Positions 1 to 6,959 of a stretch of 36,154 bases of DNA are shown piece by piece (within the stretch, counting starts at the first letter, position 1; every line of letters starts with the position of its first letter). The notes under the pieces are model-generated. The model saw only the letters and a program-made list of their open reading frames with translations. It was not told the DNA's origin and did no database searches. The translations under genes were made by a program, and so were the position numbers. The DNA comes from a virus: IMG/VR virus record IMGVR_UViG_3300030104_001845, positions 18,328 to 54,481 of that record; one strand, given 5' to 3'.

Positions 1-872
1 TTAGGTAAATTACCTACATCTATATAGAAAATTCTACGTTCTGGTGCTCTTGATAATCTGTATATAACAAGTGAATCTTCAATCATTCTAAGTTGGTTGA
101 TTGACTTGATTGCTTTATGCAAATATGAAAGAGTTGATCCTTTATTTCTATCGACTAATCCAGAGGTACAATATGTAATTGCATCTCTTGCAATTTTCAT
201 ACCTTGACTTGCACCAGTTGCATTTATATTTCCTGTTGGATATTTGCCACTAGCATTGTATATAAAATATTCTTCTATCTCTGGAAATCTATAATCCATA
301 GGATCAGCATTACCAGTATTGATTTTTATCCTATCTCCTCCTATACCATCTTTATTTTTATTTTTCTGAGAACGAACATAACGCATTTTTAATGCATCAA
401 TATAACGTAACTCTTGAATACCCTCTTCTGGTTTCTTTAAGTCTATTATTTTATGATAGTATATTCTTCCGTCTATATACCAGTTTCTGTATATCTCATG
501 TGCCTTCTTATCAAAATCTAAAAGATCACAGATATGTTTAAATTCTTTTCTAACCTTATCTTTAATACCATCACTGGCATTTAGATTATCAAGATTAATT
601 TCTATTGGTGAGTCATTTGTATCAGATACAATCGCTTCATTAACAATATCTTCAATTGCTTGATCAGCCTCTGGTTGAATTGATAATTCACGATATCTTT
701 TTATCAAGTCGTATTCGGTTTTGTAGATACCTTCGATATCAACATAAGAACCAAAAAAACCACTACTCATATAGTGATCAGACCCATCCTCGTTATTAGG
801 AGGTACAGGTGAGACCGCAGTAGGAGATAGTGGTTCGGAATCCTCTATTGAGAATCCAAATAATTTAGCCAT
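1..872 (-). CDS. gp20: Portal vertex protein gp20, N-terminal part (runs off left edge)
   Basis: I translated this gene from the ATG at 872-870; 290 codons are visible and the C-terminal part lies outside the window. In the T4 family gp20 forms the dodecameric ring at the special capsid vertex. It nucleates head assembly, is the channel for DNA entry and exit, and docks the terminase and later the neck. Visible T4-like blocks are FGSY near residue 40, YRELSIQPEADQAIEDIVNE near 60-80, the block around RNWYIDGRIYYHKIIDLKKP, and the diagnostic SINQLRMIEDSLVIYRLSRA followed by PERRIFYIDVGNLP at the edge. T4 has closely similar strings ([20 protein letters not shown]). No Shine-Dalgarno is evident. 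A CTAAATA late-promoter motif lies 35 bases upstream. The gene follows gp19, as in T4. The assignment is secure; only the 3' end is missing. Confidence 0.96.
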   Translation of the reverse strand, partial: MAKLFGFSIEDSEPLSPTAVSPVPPNNEDGSDHYMSSGFFGSYVDIEGIYKTEYDLIKRYRELSIQPEADQAIEDIVNEAIVSDTNDSPIEINLDNLNASDGIKDKVRKEFKHICDLLDFDKKAHEIYRNWYIDGRIYYHKIIDLKKPEEGIQELRYIDALKMRYVRSQKNKNKDGIGGDRIKINTGNADPMDYRFPEIEEYFIYNASGKYPTGNINATGASQGMKIARDAITYCTSGLVDRNKGSTLSYLHKAIKSINQLRMIEDSLVIYRLSRAPERRIFYIDVGNLP

Positions 873-907
873 AATTATGGTTTACTTGAATTATAGTTTA
901 TATCTAC

Positions 908-914
908 TATTTAG
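908..914 (-). promoter_or_regulatory. T4-type late promoter motif (CTAAATA) for gp20
   Basis: The minus strand reads CTAAATA in the gp19-gp20 gap, a one-base variant of the T4 late -10 element TATAAATA without its first T. It ends 35 bases before the gp20 ATG. T4 late promoters consist of only this element and are read by the phage sigma-like factor with the sliding clamp. The same heptamer recurs before gp19, gp8 and the 125-aa gene, which supports function. Confidence 0.65.
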
Positions 915-924
915 TCAACCTATT

Positions 925-1518
925 TTAACCTGCTACTCCAGCACCCTTAACATTGTAAGACTGAACTGCAAATTCAACAGTATATTCTTCTATAGTATCA
1001 GTATTTTCATATGATACATCAATCTGCCCAACATTAATTGGGAATATATCGATGAACTCATATTCTTTAAGAACTACATTTGAATCACCAGCGTTTGTTG
1101 TGCTGTTTAACTCAGATCCTCTACCTAACTGATAGACTTTAGCGTTAACCATATATGATGATGGATTTGTAGAACCCATGTTATCATCTAATGCTGCAAT
1201 CTGTTGTGTCCATTCTTCAAATGCGTTTCTGTATAAGAAGTCCTCATCATTAATTACTGTGATAGTCCAGTTATCAATTGTTCTGTCACCAGCAACTTTG
1301 AAAATACGACCTCTAAATGGAACGTCTATGTTAGCGATGTTCATACCAGGTAACTGTGCTGCTTTGCACAGAAATCCAAATCTGTCTGCTTGCCATGGAA
1401 GTGTTACACTTGCTGGCATTGCGGTGAGTTCAACTTCAAATAAATTCGGTCTTGCACCGCCACCCAGTAATCTGGATTTAAACTCTGAGATTGTTCTGTT
1501 CTCTCTTGATGTGGCCAT
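925..1518 (-). CDS. gp19: Tail tube protein gp19
   Basis: This 197-residue protein (T4 gp19 is 163) matches the T4 tube subunit throughout. ARPNLFEVEL aligns with T4 ARPNLFQVEI, FLCKAAQLPG with FQCKATALPA, VAGDRTIDNWTITVINDED with VAGDRTFDDWTVTVMNDEA, and IFPINVGQIDVSYENTDTIE with the T4 segment LWPTNVGELQLDWDSNNEIQ. Hexamers of gp19 stack into the inner tail tube through which DNA passes. The extra length lies mainly in an N-terminal extension and a loop near residues 22-48 (MPASVTLPWQADRFG). A strong GGAGGA Shine-Dalgarno sits about 10 bases before the ATG, and a CTAAATA motif lies just upstream, so this abundant protein appears to have its own late promoter. Its position between sheath and portal matches T4. 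Confidence 0.97.
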   Translation of the reverse strand: MATSRENRTISEFKSRLLGGGARPNLFEVELTAMPASVTLPWQADRFGFLCKAAQLPGMNIANIDVPFRGRIFKVAGDRTIDNWTITVINDEDFLYRNAFEEWTQQIAALDDNMGSTNPSSYMVNAKVYQLGRGSELNSTTNAGDSNVVLKEYEFIDIFPINVGQIDVSYENTDTIEEYTVEFAVQSYNVKGAGVAG

Positions 1519-1541
1519 TTGTTAATATCCTCCGATAGTTA

Positions 1542-1548
1542 TATTTAG
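1542..1548 (-). promoter_or_regulatory. T4-type late promoter motif (CTAAATA) for gp19
   Basis: The minus strand reads CTAAATATAAC in the 34-base gap between the gp18 stop and the gp19 ATG, followed by a GGAGGA ribosome-binding site. The heptamer ends 23 bases before the ATG. Confidence 0.7.
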
Positions 1549-1552
1549 TAAG

Positions 1553-3802
1553 TTAAACGCGGCCAGCGACTTCTTCAAAACTGATTCCTGTTCTGGTTGC
1601 AACAAACGATAGAGTAACGTAGTTGATTGACTTCGCAGGTTTCAAGAATATATCAGCTCTGAATTCATTATTATCAATAACATCAGGGGTGTTATTTGTT
1701 GTGTCGCAAACAACTAGGAATCCAAAGAGTCCTCTTTTTGCTTCGACATCTCTCAAGAATGGTTCAACGATGTTTCTAAAGTTTGCCCTTGTCAACTCAT
1801 CGTTCAACTCAAAGAGTTGTGCTTCAGCAGCACTCTCAAGAGCTTGTTCAATTGTAAGGAACAAACGACGAACGTTGATTCTGTCAAATGCTGATGCAAA
1901 TGCCAGTGCAGTTTTATCACCAAAGAGTAATGTTCCTACGGCAGGTTTCGTGATAATAGAGTTAATTCTCTGAGGATACAATTGATCTCTTTGATCTTTA
2001 GTTGGATTGTATGCTAATTTAATAGCATTGTTTATGATACCTCTTTGTTGTCCTGCAGGTGAGAACCATGGGAATGAGGTTAAAGCGGTGCGAACCATTA
2101 ATCCTGCTACATCACCGTTTGTTGGAACAAATCTAAACTCGTTATTAAACCTATCGAATGTGTATTTGTATCCACTATCAAAAACTGCATAAGAAGAACT
2201 TGTTAATGGACTAAAGAATTCAATTAGATTATTTGTTTGAGTTGTGGTGTTTGTTATGTTCACCAAGTCTGCTCTGTGTGGCCCAATAGTTGCCATGCAA
2301 TCCTTACGAGCAGTAGCGATTGCAATTAATTTATTTGCTTTTGTTTGTGATTGATCTTTTGATCCTAAGCCAGGGCCCATGATGAGGAAGTCAACTTCTA
2401 TCTCATCTTTATTTGCAAAGAGATCGTAAGATGTCATTAGATCACCTAACTCTGCTCTATGTCCACCATTAGCACCTAGTAATGGAACTCCTGCTTGATA
2501 GTCTTCACCACCACCAAGTTGATATGTTACATTACCGATAGCAGAGAATGTAGTGCCTTGTGCTTGTTGACTCCACAATCCTTGTGCAGTTGTAAATGGT
2601 GTAAACGCTGTTCCAAATCCTGTTGCAACTGGAACTGTTCTATGGAATGTATCCTCTGCATTTGATGGGTTGAATCCAGCATATACATTGTCGGAGAAAT
2701 CTGCGACGTAATTCTTGTAGTATATCTTCTGAGGTGAGTTTACAGATGAAACTGCATCGTGTGCTTTTGAGAGACCTATATGTTTCTCAAGAACATTACC
2801 TTTGATTCCAGTAACAACTCCAAAGTCATCAACAACTGCAACGTGAATACCATCACCTTCTCCACCTCTATCTGTTACATAAGTGTTAGATGTTGGTTTT
2901 GGTGCTAGTGATTTCCAGAATATAGATGCATTGTCTATGTCTAGAGTCTGTGAATTATACCAGTCAGTGACTGATGCAGCACTTATTGACTGTGCAGCTA
3001 TCTGTGTTCCCTGTGTACTGGTGTTAATACCAGTTGCGTTCACGAAGAACAATGTATCAGATGCTTTGATTGATCCGAATCTTGTTCCTTCAGAATAATT
3101 AATATTAGTTTCTGAGTAATTTCCAGATGTTCCAGCAGCACCTGTTACACGAGAAACGATCTTAACATCGAATGTCGATGCACTATTGACTGAATCTGTT
3201 GATACTCCAGTGACTATTCCTTTCAAATATCCGTTGAATGTCGAAGTTGTTCCTGCACCAGGTATAACTACATCATTCAATGCAACCGTGACACCTTGAC
3301 CTACTATTGCTCCTGCCTTACGCAAGTTGTCAGTTGTAATACCGATTATCTGGTCTGCCTGATCGTCAATAACACAAACTTTTAATCCGTTACCCCATGA
3401 GCCAGGTGTTTTTGCTGCCCAAGAGAAATTAGATGCTGAAGTATATACTGCTTGATAATCATCGTAATTCTTTATCTTCAATGAACTGGTAGACGCAATA
3501 CCAACACCAGCGTTTGCTTGGTTTAAGTTTGTGCTATCTGTTCTTACTACTTTTAAAACACCACCATATGATAAGAATGATGATGCACTTTGCCAATATT
3601 CGTACTGTGCGTCAGTTGAAAGTGGTTTACCAAAGACTTGTATTAAGTCTTCTTCTGTAGATACTTGTATAGGTTCATCGATAGGGCCCAGCCTAAATGG
3701 GCCTGCTATTGCACCAATGTTGTCTAATACATTCTCTGCTCTTCCTACTGTAAGATCAACCTCCCTGACTAATACACCAGGAGATAATTGAGGAGTCGCC
3801 AT
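1553..3802 (-). CDS. gp18: Contractile tail sheath protein gp18
   Basis: This 749-residue protein (T4 gp18 is 659) is the sheath subunit, which polymerises around the gp19 tube and contracts to drive the tube through the host envelope. The N-terminus (LSPGVLVREVDL, residues 6-17) and the block GPIDEPIQVSTEEDLIQVFG (about 39-58) match the T4 N-terminal domain. The last 123 residues (627-749) are almost colinear with T4: FGDKTAL, FDRINVRRLF, the pair VVCDTTNNTPDVID/NNEF, and KPAKSINYVTLSFVATRTG. This C-terminal domain carries the interlocking strands and the tube-facing surface. The additional length lies in the central, surface-facing part. The start is supported by GGAG about 9 bases upstream. 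The gene has its own ATAAATA motif and sits between gp17 and gp19 as in T4. Confidence 0.97.
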   Translation of the reverse strand: MATPQLSPGVLVREVDLTVGRAENVLDNIGAIAGPFRLGPIDEPIQVSTEEDLIQVFGKPLSTDAQYEYWQSASSFLSYGGVLKVVRTDSTNLNQANAGVGIASTSSLKIKNYDDYQAVYTSASNFSWAAKTPGSWGNGLKVCVIDDQADQIIGITTDNLRKAGAIVGQGVTVALNDVVIPGAGTTSTFNGYLKGIVTGVSTDSVNSASTFDVKIVSRVTGAAGTSGNYSETNINYSEGTRFGSIKASDTLFFVNATGINTSTQGTQIAAQSISAASVTDWYNSQTLDIDNASIFWKSLAPKPTSNTYVTDRGGEGDGIHVAVVDDFGVVTGIKGNVLEKHIGLSKAHDAVSSVNSPQKIYYKNYVADFSDNVYAGFNPSNAEDTFHRTVPVATGFGTAFTPFTTAQGLWSQQAQGTTFSAIGNVTYQLGGGEDYQAGVPLLGANGGHRAELGDLMTSYDLFANKDEIEVDFLIMGPGLGSKDQSQTKANKLIAIATARKDCMATIGPHRADLVNITNTTTQTNNLIEFFSPLTSSSYAVFDSGYKYTFDRFNNEFRFVPTNGDVAGLMVRTALTSFPWFSPAGQQRGIINNAIKLAYNPTKDQRDQLYPQRINSIITKPAVGTLLFGDKTALAFASAFDRINVRRLFLTIEQALESAAEAQLFELNDELTRANFRNIVEPFLRDVEAKRGLFGFLVVCDTTNNTPDVIDNNEFRADIFLKPAKSINYVTLSFVATRTGISFEEVAGRV

Positions 3803-3839
3803 GCTTTTGTCTCCGTTCCGTTCAGATTTAACTAGAAAT

Positions 3840-3846
3840 TATTTAT
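3840..3846 (-). promoter_or_regulatory. T4-type late promoter motif (ATAAATA) for gp18
   Basis: The minus strand reads ATAAATA between the gp17 stop and the gp18 ATG, 37 bases before the start codon. It is seven of the eight bases of the T4 late consensus. The leader then carries GGAACGGAG as ribosome-binding site. Confidence 0.65.
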
Positions 3847-3858
3847 TGTTTACGACTT

Positions 3859-5514
3859 TTACATATACTCCCACATAAATGATCGATCTCCATACTCATC
3901 TGCTTTATTCCATCGATCCCCCTCTGCGTCTACAAAAGTGTCGTCATCCAACCCATCTATCATAAAACCAAATGGAGCCATGTCTTGCTCAATTTGATTT
4001 TTTTGTTCTTCGTATAACCTCTTTCTCACATCTTGATCAGTAAGTTCTTTAAAGTAATCGTTCTGAACCAACCATGCATATATGACTAAACACATAGCAA
4101 GGTCATCATTAGATCCCTCTTCTGCCTCGAATGAATTATTTTTTTGTATGAATGTCGTTAGTTCTGATATGATTTCATAATCCTTAAAGATAATCTTGTC
4201 AGATTCAATCAGTGTTTTTAAATTTAAAGATCCTACCTTTTTGACAGTCTTAGACATCTTGACTCCCATTTGAGTTTTCTTACCAGAGAATCCTTGACCA
4301 ATAACTTGCCCTGCCCTTCCTCTCATTGATGCCATGAGAAGATTATCGTATTCAAGATCATAGTGAATAATTGATGCCACCTGATCACCAATATCATTTA
4401 CCTCACATAATATAAATGCTTTGTTATATTTTGTTGCTACCTCATATATGATACTAGGAAACAACATCGGTTTGATTTGATTATCCCTATACTTAGCAAC
4501 AATCTTATGTGGGAATGTTGTAATATCAAAGACTATGAAGGCTGAGTAATCCTTCTCTACACCACGAGCAACGTCAACTGTGATTAGATAATCGTGTTTA
4601 TATTGTGCATTTTCATAGACATCAAATCCAGCATTTCTAATCTGTGGTTCTTCATATACAAGATTTCTTAACTTACTTGGTGCTATCAATGTATCAACAG
4701 ATCCTAAGAACTCACACTCAAACTCAACCTTAAACTGTTGTTCTGATGTGTTTGCAATTGTTTGTTCTCTCCAGACTTCATCTCTACCTGGCACTTCAGA
4801 CCAGTGAACATCAGTTGGTTTATATTCATTCTTTCCTCTCTCCGCATCATGCCACAATCGGTAGAAGTGATTCATACCTCGTGGTGTAGATACGATGATT
4901 ACCTTAGTATTTTGACCAGAACTAATAGTAGGATAAACAGAGGCAAAAAATTGATCAGCAATGTGATTTGGAATGAATGCAAACTCATCCAAAAAGATAA
5001 CATTGTATGACCCGCCTCGTACAGCACTTGCAGAAGTTGAAGCAGCCAAGATTTTAGAACCATTTTCTAACTCCAGTGATCCTTTGTTCCATGCAAGAAT
5101 ACCCTGTTGCATCCATTTAGGTAAATTCTCATATGCTAATTGTAATCTACCAAGTAGATCTCTTGCAGTAGATGCTTTATTTGCAAGAACAGCAATATTA
5201 ACATTATCATTAAAAAGTGCATAATGCAATAAGTAAGATACGCAGGTGGTTGATTTACCAGTCTGTCTTGGCATCTTACATATATTGAATCTTTCTTCGT
5301 GAAAGTTTCTAATTAGTTTCTCTTGGAAAGGGTATAAGTCAAACGGAACTAAGCCCTCATCAAGAGAGACGATCTTAATATATTTCTTAGCAAAGTAAAC
5401 AGGATCATCTTTACATTTAACAAACTCTAAGATTTGTTCTTGTGTAAATTCAATTTCGGTATTCGCTTTCTTTAGATTCGGATTACCGAGATAAATGTCG
5501 TCAACGTAAGGCAT
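3859..5514 (-). CDS. gp17: Large terminase subunit gp17 (packaging ATPase and nuclease)
   Basis: This 551-residue protein (T4 gp17 is 610) is the DNA packaging motor. The N-terminal ATPase shows Walker A PRQTGKST (residues 82-89), Walker B VIFLDE (172-177; D176 and the catalytic E177) and the coupling motif STPRG (209-213). The C-terminal RNase H-fold nuclease shows its three acidic positions: D314 in ITVDVARG, E371 in ILCEVND, and D470/D471 in EGSNDDLAMCLVI, matching T4 D401, E458 and D542. All key residues are intact. The enzyme docks on gp20, translocates DNA with ATP and makes headful cuts, with gp16 as regulator. No Shine-Dalgarno is visible. The upstream 42-aa ORF stops 3 bases before this ATG, so translational coupling is likely. 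No late-promoter motif lies directly upstream. Confidence 0.97.
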   Translation of the reverse strand: MPYVDDIYLGNPNLKKANTEIEFTQEQILEFVKCKDDPVYFAKKYIKIVSLDEGLVPFDLYPFQEKLIRNFHEERFNICKMPRQTGKSTTCVSYLLHYALFNDNVNIAVLANKASTARDLLGRLQLAYENLPKWMQQGILAWNKGSLELENGSKILAASTSASAVRGGSYNVIFLDEFAFIPNHIADQFFASVYPTISSGQNTKVIIVSTPRGMNHFYRLWHDAERGKNEYKPTDVHWSEVPGRDEVWREQTIANTSEQQFKVEFECEFLGSVDTLIAPSKLRNLVYEEPQIRNAGFDVYENAQYKHDYLITVDVARGVEKDYSAFIVFDITTFPHKIVAKYRDNQIKPMLFPSIIYEVATKYNKAFILCEVNDIGDQVASIIHYDLEYDNLLMASMRGRAGQVIGQGFSGKKTQMGVKMSKTVKKVGSLNLKTLIESDKIIFKDYEIISELTTFIQKNNSFEAEEGSNDDLAMCLVIYAWLVQNDYFKELTDQDVRKRLYEEQKNQIEQDMAPFGFMIDGLDDDTFVDAEGDRWNKADEYGDRSFMWEYM

Positions 5515-5517
5515 AAT

Positions 5518-5646
5518 TTAAATCATGAATTTTTTGTCGTGTTCGATTGTTCTTTGCTGTAGTTCTATTGTTTTTTCTAGTCTTTGTATTTTCTTTTTTA
5601 AATCTTTGCTATCCTCTCGTCTGGAGGATCGGTTCTCCTGAGTCAT
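5518..5646 (-). CDS. Small 42-aa charged coiled-coil protein upstream of gp17
   Basis: I found this ORF by reading the apparent 94-base gap between the 125-aa gene and gp17. It starts at the ATG at 5646-5644, inside the 3' end of the 125-aa gene (38-base overlap, different frame), and ends with TAA three bases before gp17. The product begins MTQENRSSRRED and continues as a highly charged helix containing DLKKKIQRLEKTIELQQRTI. Leu16, Ile20, Leu23, Ile27 and Ile34 fit a heptad pattern, suggesting a short dimeric or oligomeric coiled coil. There is no strong Shine-Dalgarno (only CGGA nearby), so coupling to the 125-aa gene is likely. The open frame fills the gap exactly. Function is unknown; position suggests a packaging or head role. 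A non-coding spacer remains possible. Confidence 0.6.
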   Translation of the reverse strand: MTQENRSSRREDSKDLKKKIQRLEKTIELQQRTIEHDKKFMI

Positions 5647-5986
5647 AATCCGAAACTTTGTAATTCACGATTTTAGAGCCAGGATACACTTTGCTCACTT
5701 GATCCTGTACTTCTTTTCGTGATGGTAATACCACAGTGGGAAAGAACATTTTTATCATGTATGTTCCTCCTCGCCATCGTAAAATAACTTTTAGTATGTT
5801 TCCTACTTTGTTATAATCTGGTAAACGTGTTGCTTCGTATTGAATATTTGATTTTGGTGATTTGATTGGTTCGGGTTTAATAATATCAACTGCCTCAACT
5901 TCCCTCCATTTAATGTCTCCAGTGGCATCTTCGACCTTAATGCCACAATTTTCTAATGCACCTATTTGTGCTGGAGACCAACCCAT
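5609..5986 (-). CDS. Uncharacterised 125-aa protein between the terminase genes
   Basis: I do not recognise a characterised family, although similar small proteins occur in marine T4-like phages. The sequence is soluble and mixed alpha/beta with no signal peptide or membrane span. It opens MGWSPAQIGALENCGIKVED, has a basic patch ILRWRGGTYMIKMFFP (about 68-83), and continues PSRKEVQDQVSKVYPGSKIV (about 88-107), a helix followed by a Tyr-Pro-Gly turn. A CTAAATA motif that shares bases with the upstream gene's stop lies 22 bases before the ATG, so this gene probably heads a late unit with the 42-aa ORF and gp17. There is no strong Shine-Dalgarno. Co-transcription with the large terminase suggests a packaging, head or neck role, but this is inference. 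Confidence 0.85.
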   Translation of the reverse strand: MGWSPAQIGALENCGIKVEDATGDIKWREVEAVDIIKPEPIKSPKSNIQYEATRLPDYNKVGNILKVILRWRGGTYMIKMFFPTVVLPSRKEVQDQVSKVYPGSKIVNYKVSDYDSGEPILQTRG

Positions 5987-6006
5987 TTTCGAGTATCAAT
6001 ACTGTA

Positions 6007-6651
6007 TTATTTAGTATGTGGAATATCTACATCATCACACTCAGCATATGAAGTGGATAATTCTGCACCGATATCACCACCTTTATCTGCACCAAACATA
6101 GTTACAAATCCAGCAGCAACCCAACCTACAAATGGTATATTTGACAGTGCAGGAGCAGCTTGAGCACCAACAGCACTACCAACCATTCTACCAGTTCCTC
6201 TTCCAGATCCAGCAGCCTCAATACATGCTATGGTCTTAGCACTTAGTTGATTAGAGTTCCATTTACTTGTCTTTGTAATCGCTGATGGATCTATCCATGC
6301 AGATGTGCTACTAACAGGCCCTCCATGATGAACTGCTCCATCCATGGTGTACATTTCTGTTGTCTTTATATTCTCCTTCTTCGATCCTAGGAATCCACCT
6401 CTCTTTTCTATATCCTTTACGTTTGACATGACTAATGGATCGTTTGCCCTGTATGTCATATCATATGAACCGTCTGCATTGCTTACGACTCTATATGAAG
6501 TATATGGCCCTACTGGCAATGAAGGAAATTTACTTTCCTTATTGTTCAATCTAATGATAGACCCAACCAACCCTATCTGGGTTCCACCTATTACTACACC
6601 CAATCCAACTGCAAGCCATTTAACTGACGGTTTTATATTCATTTGTGTCAT
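6007..6651 (-). CDS. Uncharacterised 214-aa membrane-associated protein
   Basis: This gene has no family I can name. The N-terminus has a short polar leader followed by a glycine-rich hydrophobic segment (residues 10-31, KWLAVGLGVVIGGTQIGLVG), which reads as a signal anchor or transmembrane helix. The middle is polar (about 35-140). The C-terminal part has small-residue helices (about 147-168, with GRGTGRMVGSAVGAQAAP) and a second hydrophobic segment (about 171-188), then an acidic tail. Such Gly/Ala-rich amphipathic helices are typical of proteins that insert into or span membranes, including some ejected virion proteins. That role is only an inference here. No clear Shine-Dalgarno precedes the ATG; a second Met at residue 4 could be the true start. 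It lies 20 bases after the Gly-rich gene and may be co-transcribed with it. Confidence 0.85.
   Translation of the reverse strand: MTQMNIKPSVKWLAVGLGVVIGGTQIGLVGSIIRLNNKESKFPSLPVGPYTSYRVVSNADGSYDMTYRANDPLVMSNVKDIEKRGGFLGSKKENIKTTEMYTMDGAVHHGGPVSSTSAWIDPSAITKTSKWNSNQLSAKTIACIEAAGSGRGTGRMVGSAVGAQAAPALSNIPFVGWVAAGFVTMFGADKGGDIGAELSTSYAECDDVDIPHTK
6008..6014 (-). promoter_or_regulatory. T4-type late promoter motif (CTAAATA) for the 125-aa gene and gp17 unit
   Basis: The minus strand reads CTAAATAA. The last two promoter bases plus the next A form the TAA stop of the 214-aa gene. The motif ends 22 bases before the ATG of the 125-aa gene. It is the only late-type element I see upstream of gp17. Confidence 0.65.
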
Positions 6652-6671
6652 GTAATGCTGATTTATATATA

Positions 6672-6959
6672 TTAACCTCCGTTTCCACCTCCTCCATTAC
6701 CGCCACCGCCATTACCACCGCCACCGTTTCCACCACCGTTTCCACCGTTGCCGTTACCACCATTTCCATTTCCATTTCCATTACCGTTCCCGTTGCCAGA
6801 GTCTGATCTGTTGTCTGGTGCTAGTCTGCCACCATATCCTATACGATATCCGTTAGGTATTTTTTTGCATTTCTTTTCGTCGAAACAGTAATACTGGCCT
6901 GGTGGGCATCTCTTAGTTGCTGCTTCTTCTATGAATTTGTTGAAGTCTTTCATGTTCAT
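6672..6959 (-). CDS. Small Cys/Gly-rich protein with a prohead-targeting-like N-terminus
   Basis: This 95-aa protein has three parts. The N-terminus (MNMKDFNKFIEEA) resembles the T4 capsid-targeting peptide MKTYQEFIAEA of internal proteins, including an I-x-E site like those cut by the gp21 prohead protease. Next is a compact Cys segment (about 18-40) with Cys18, Cys25 and Cys31 in CPPGQYYCFDEKKC, then PNGYRIGYGG. From residue 55 to the end it is almost only Gly and Asn. I recall similar Cys-then-Gly/Asn proteins from marine T4-like phages, without known function. The first ATG overlaps the 627-aa gene's stop (ATGA). The second ATG (6953) gives MKDFNKFIEEA and has AAGAG at better spacing, so I favour it. 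Internal head protein is a hypothesis; a structural adhesive tail is an alternative. Confidence 0.85.
   Translation of the reverse strand: MNMKDFNKFIEEAATKRCPPGQYYCFDEKKCKKIPNGYRIGYGGRLAPDNRSDSGNGNGNGNGNGNGGNGNGGNGGGNGGGGNGGGGNGGGGNGG
6675..6797 (-). repeat. Low-complexity Gly/Asn codon repeat
   Basis: This stretch encodes residues 55-95 of the 95-aa protein: first alternating GN dipeptides, then NGG and NGGGG units, the last repeated about four times. On the plus strand it appears as runs of ACC, GCC, TCC and ATT triplets. Such tracts change length easily by slippage, so length variation between relatives is expected. The local base composition is richer in G+C than its surroundings because of glycine codons. 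Confidence 0.9.

Noticed and set aside
1178-1525. 115-residue plus-strand frame opposite gp19
   Set aside because: It is a shadow of the strongly conserved gp19 gene; no T4-like phage I know codes here on the opposite strand.
5611-5629. Inverted repeat ATCCTC/GAGGAT with a 7-base loop as a terminator
   Set aside because: The stem is only six pairs with no T tract in the transcript direction, and it lies inside the 42-aa ORF and the end of the 125-aa gene, ahead of gp17, where termination would be unhelpful.
6661-6667. TATAAAT on the minus strand as a late promoter for the 214-aa gene
   Set aside because: It is only 9 bases before the ATG, leaving almost no leader, the last base of the octamer is C, and it lies in an AT run where such a match is easy by chance.
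6675-6797. CRISPR-like or other ordered DNA repeat
   Set aside because: The repetition is due to Gly and Asn codons in frame; there are no equal spacers or conserved direct repeats.
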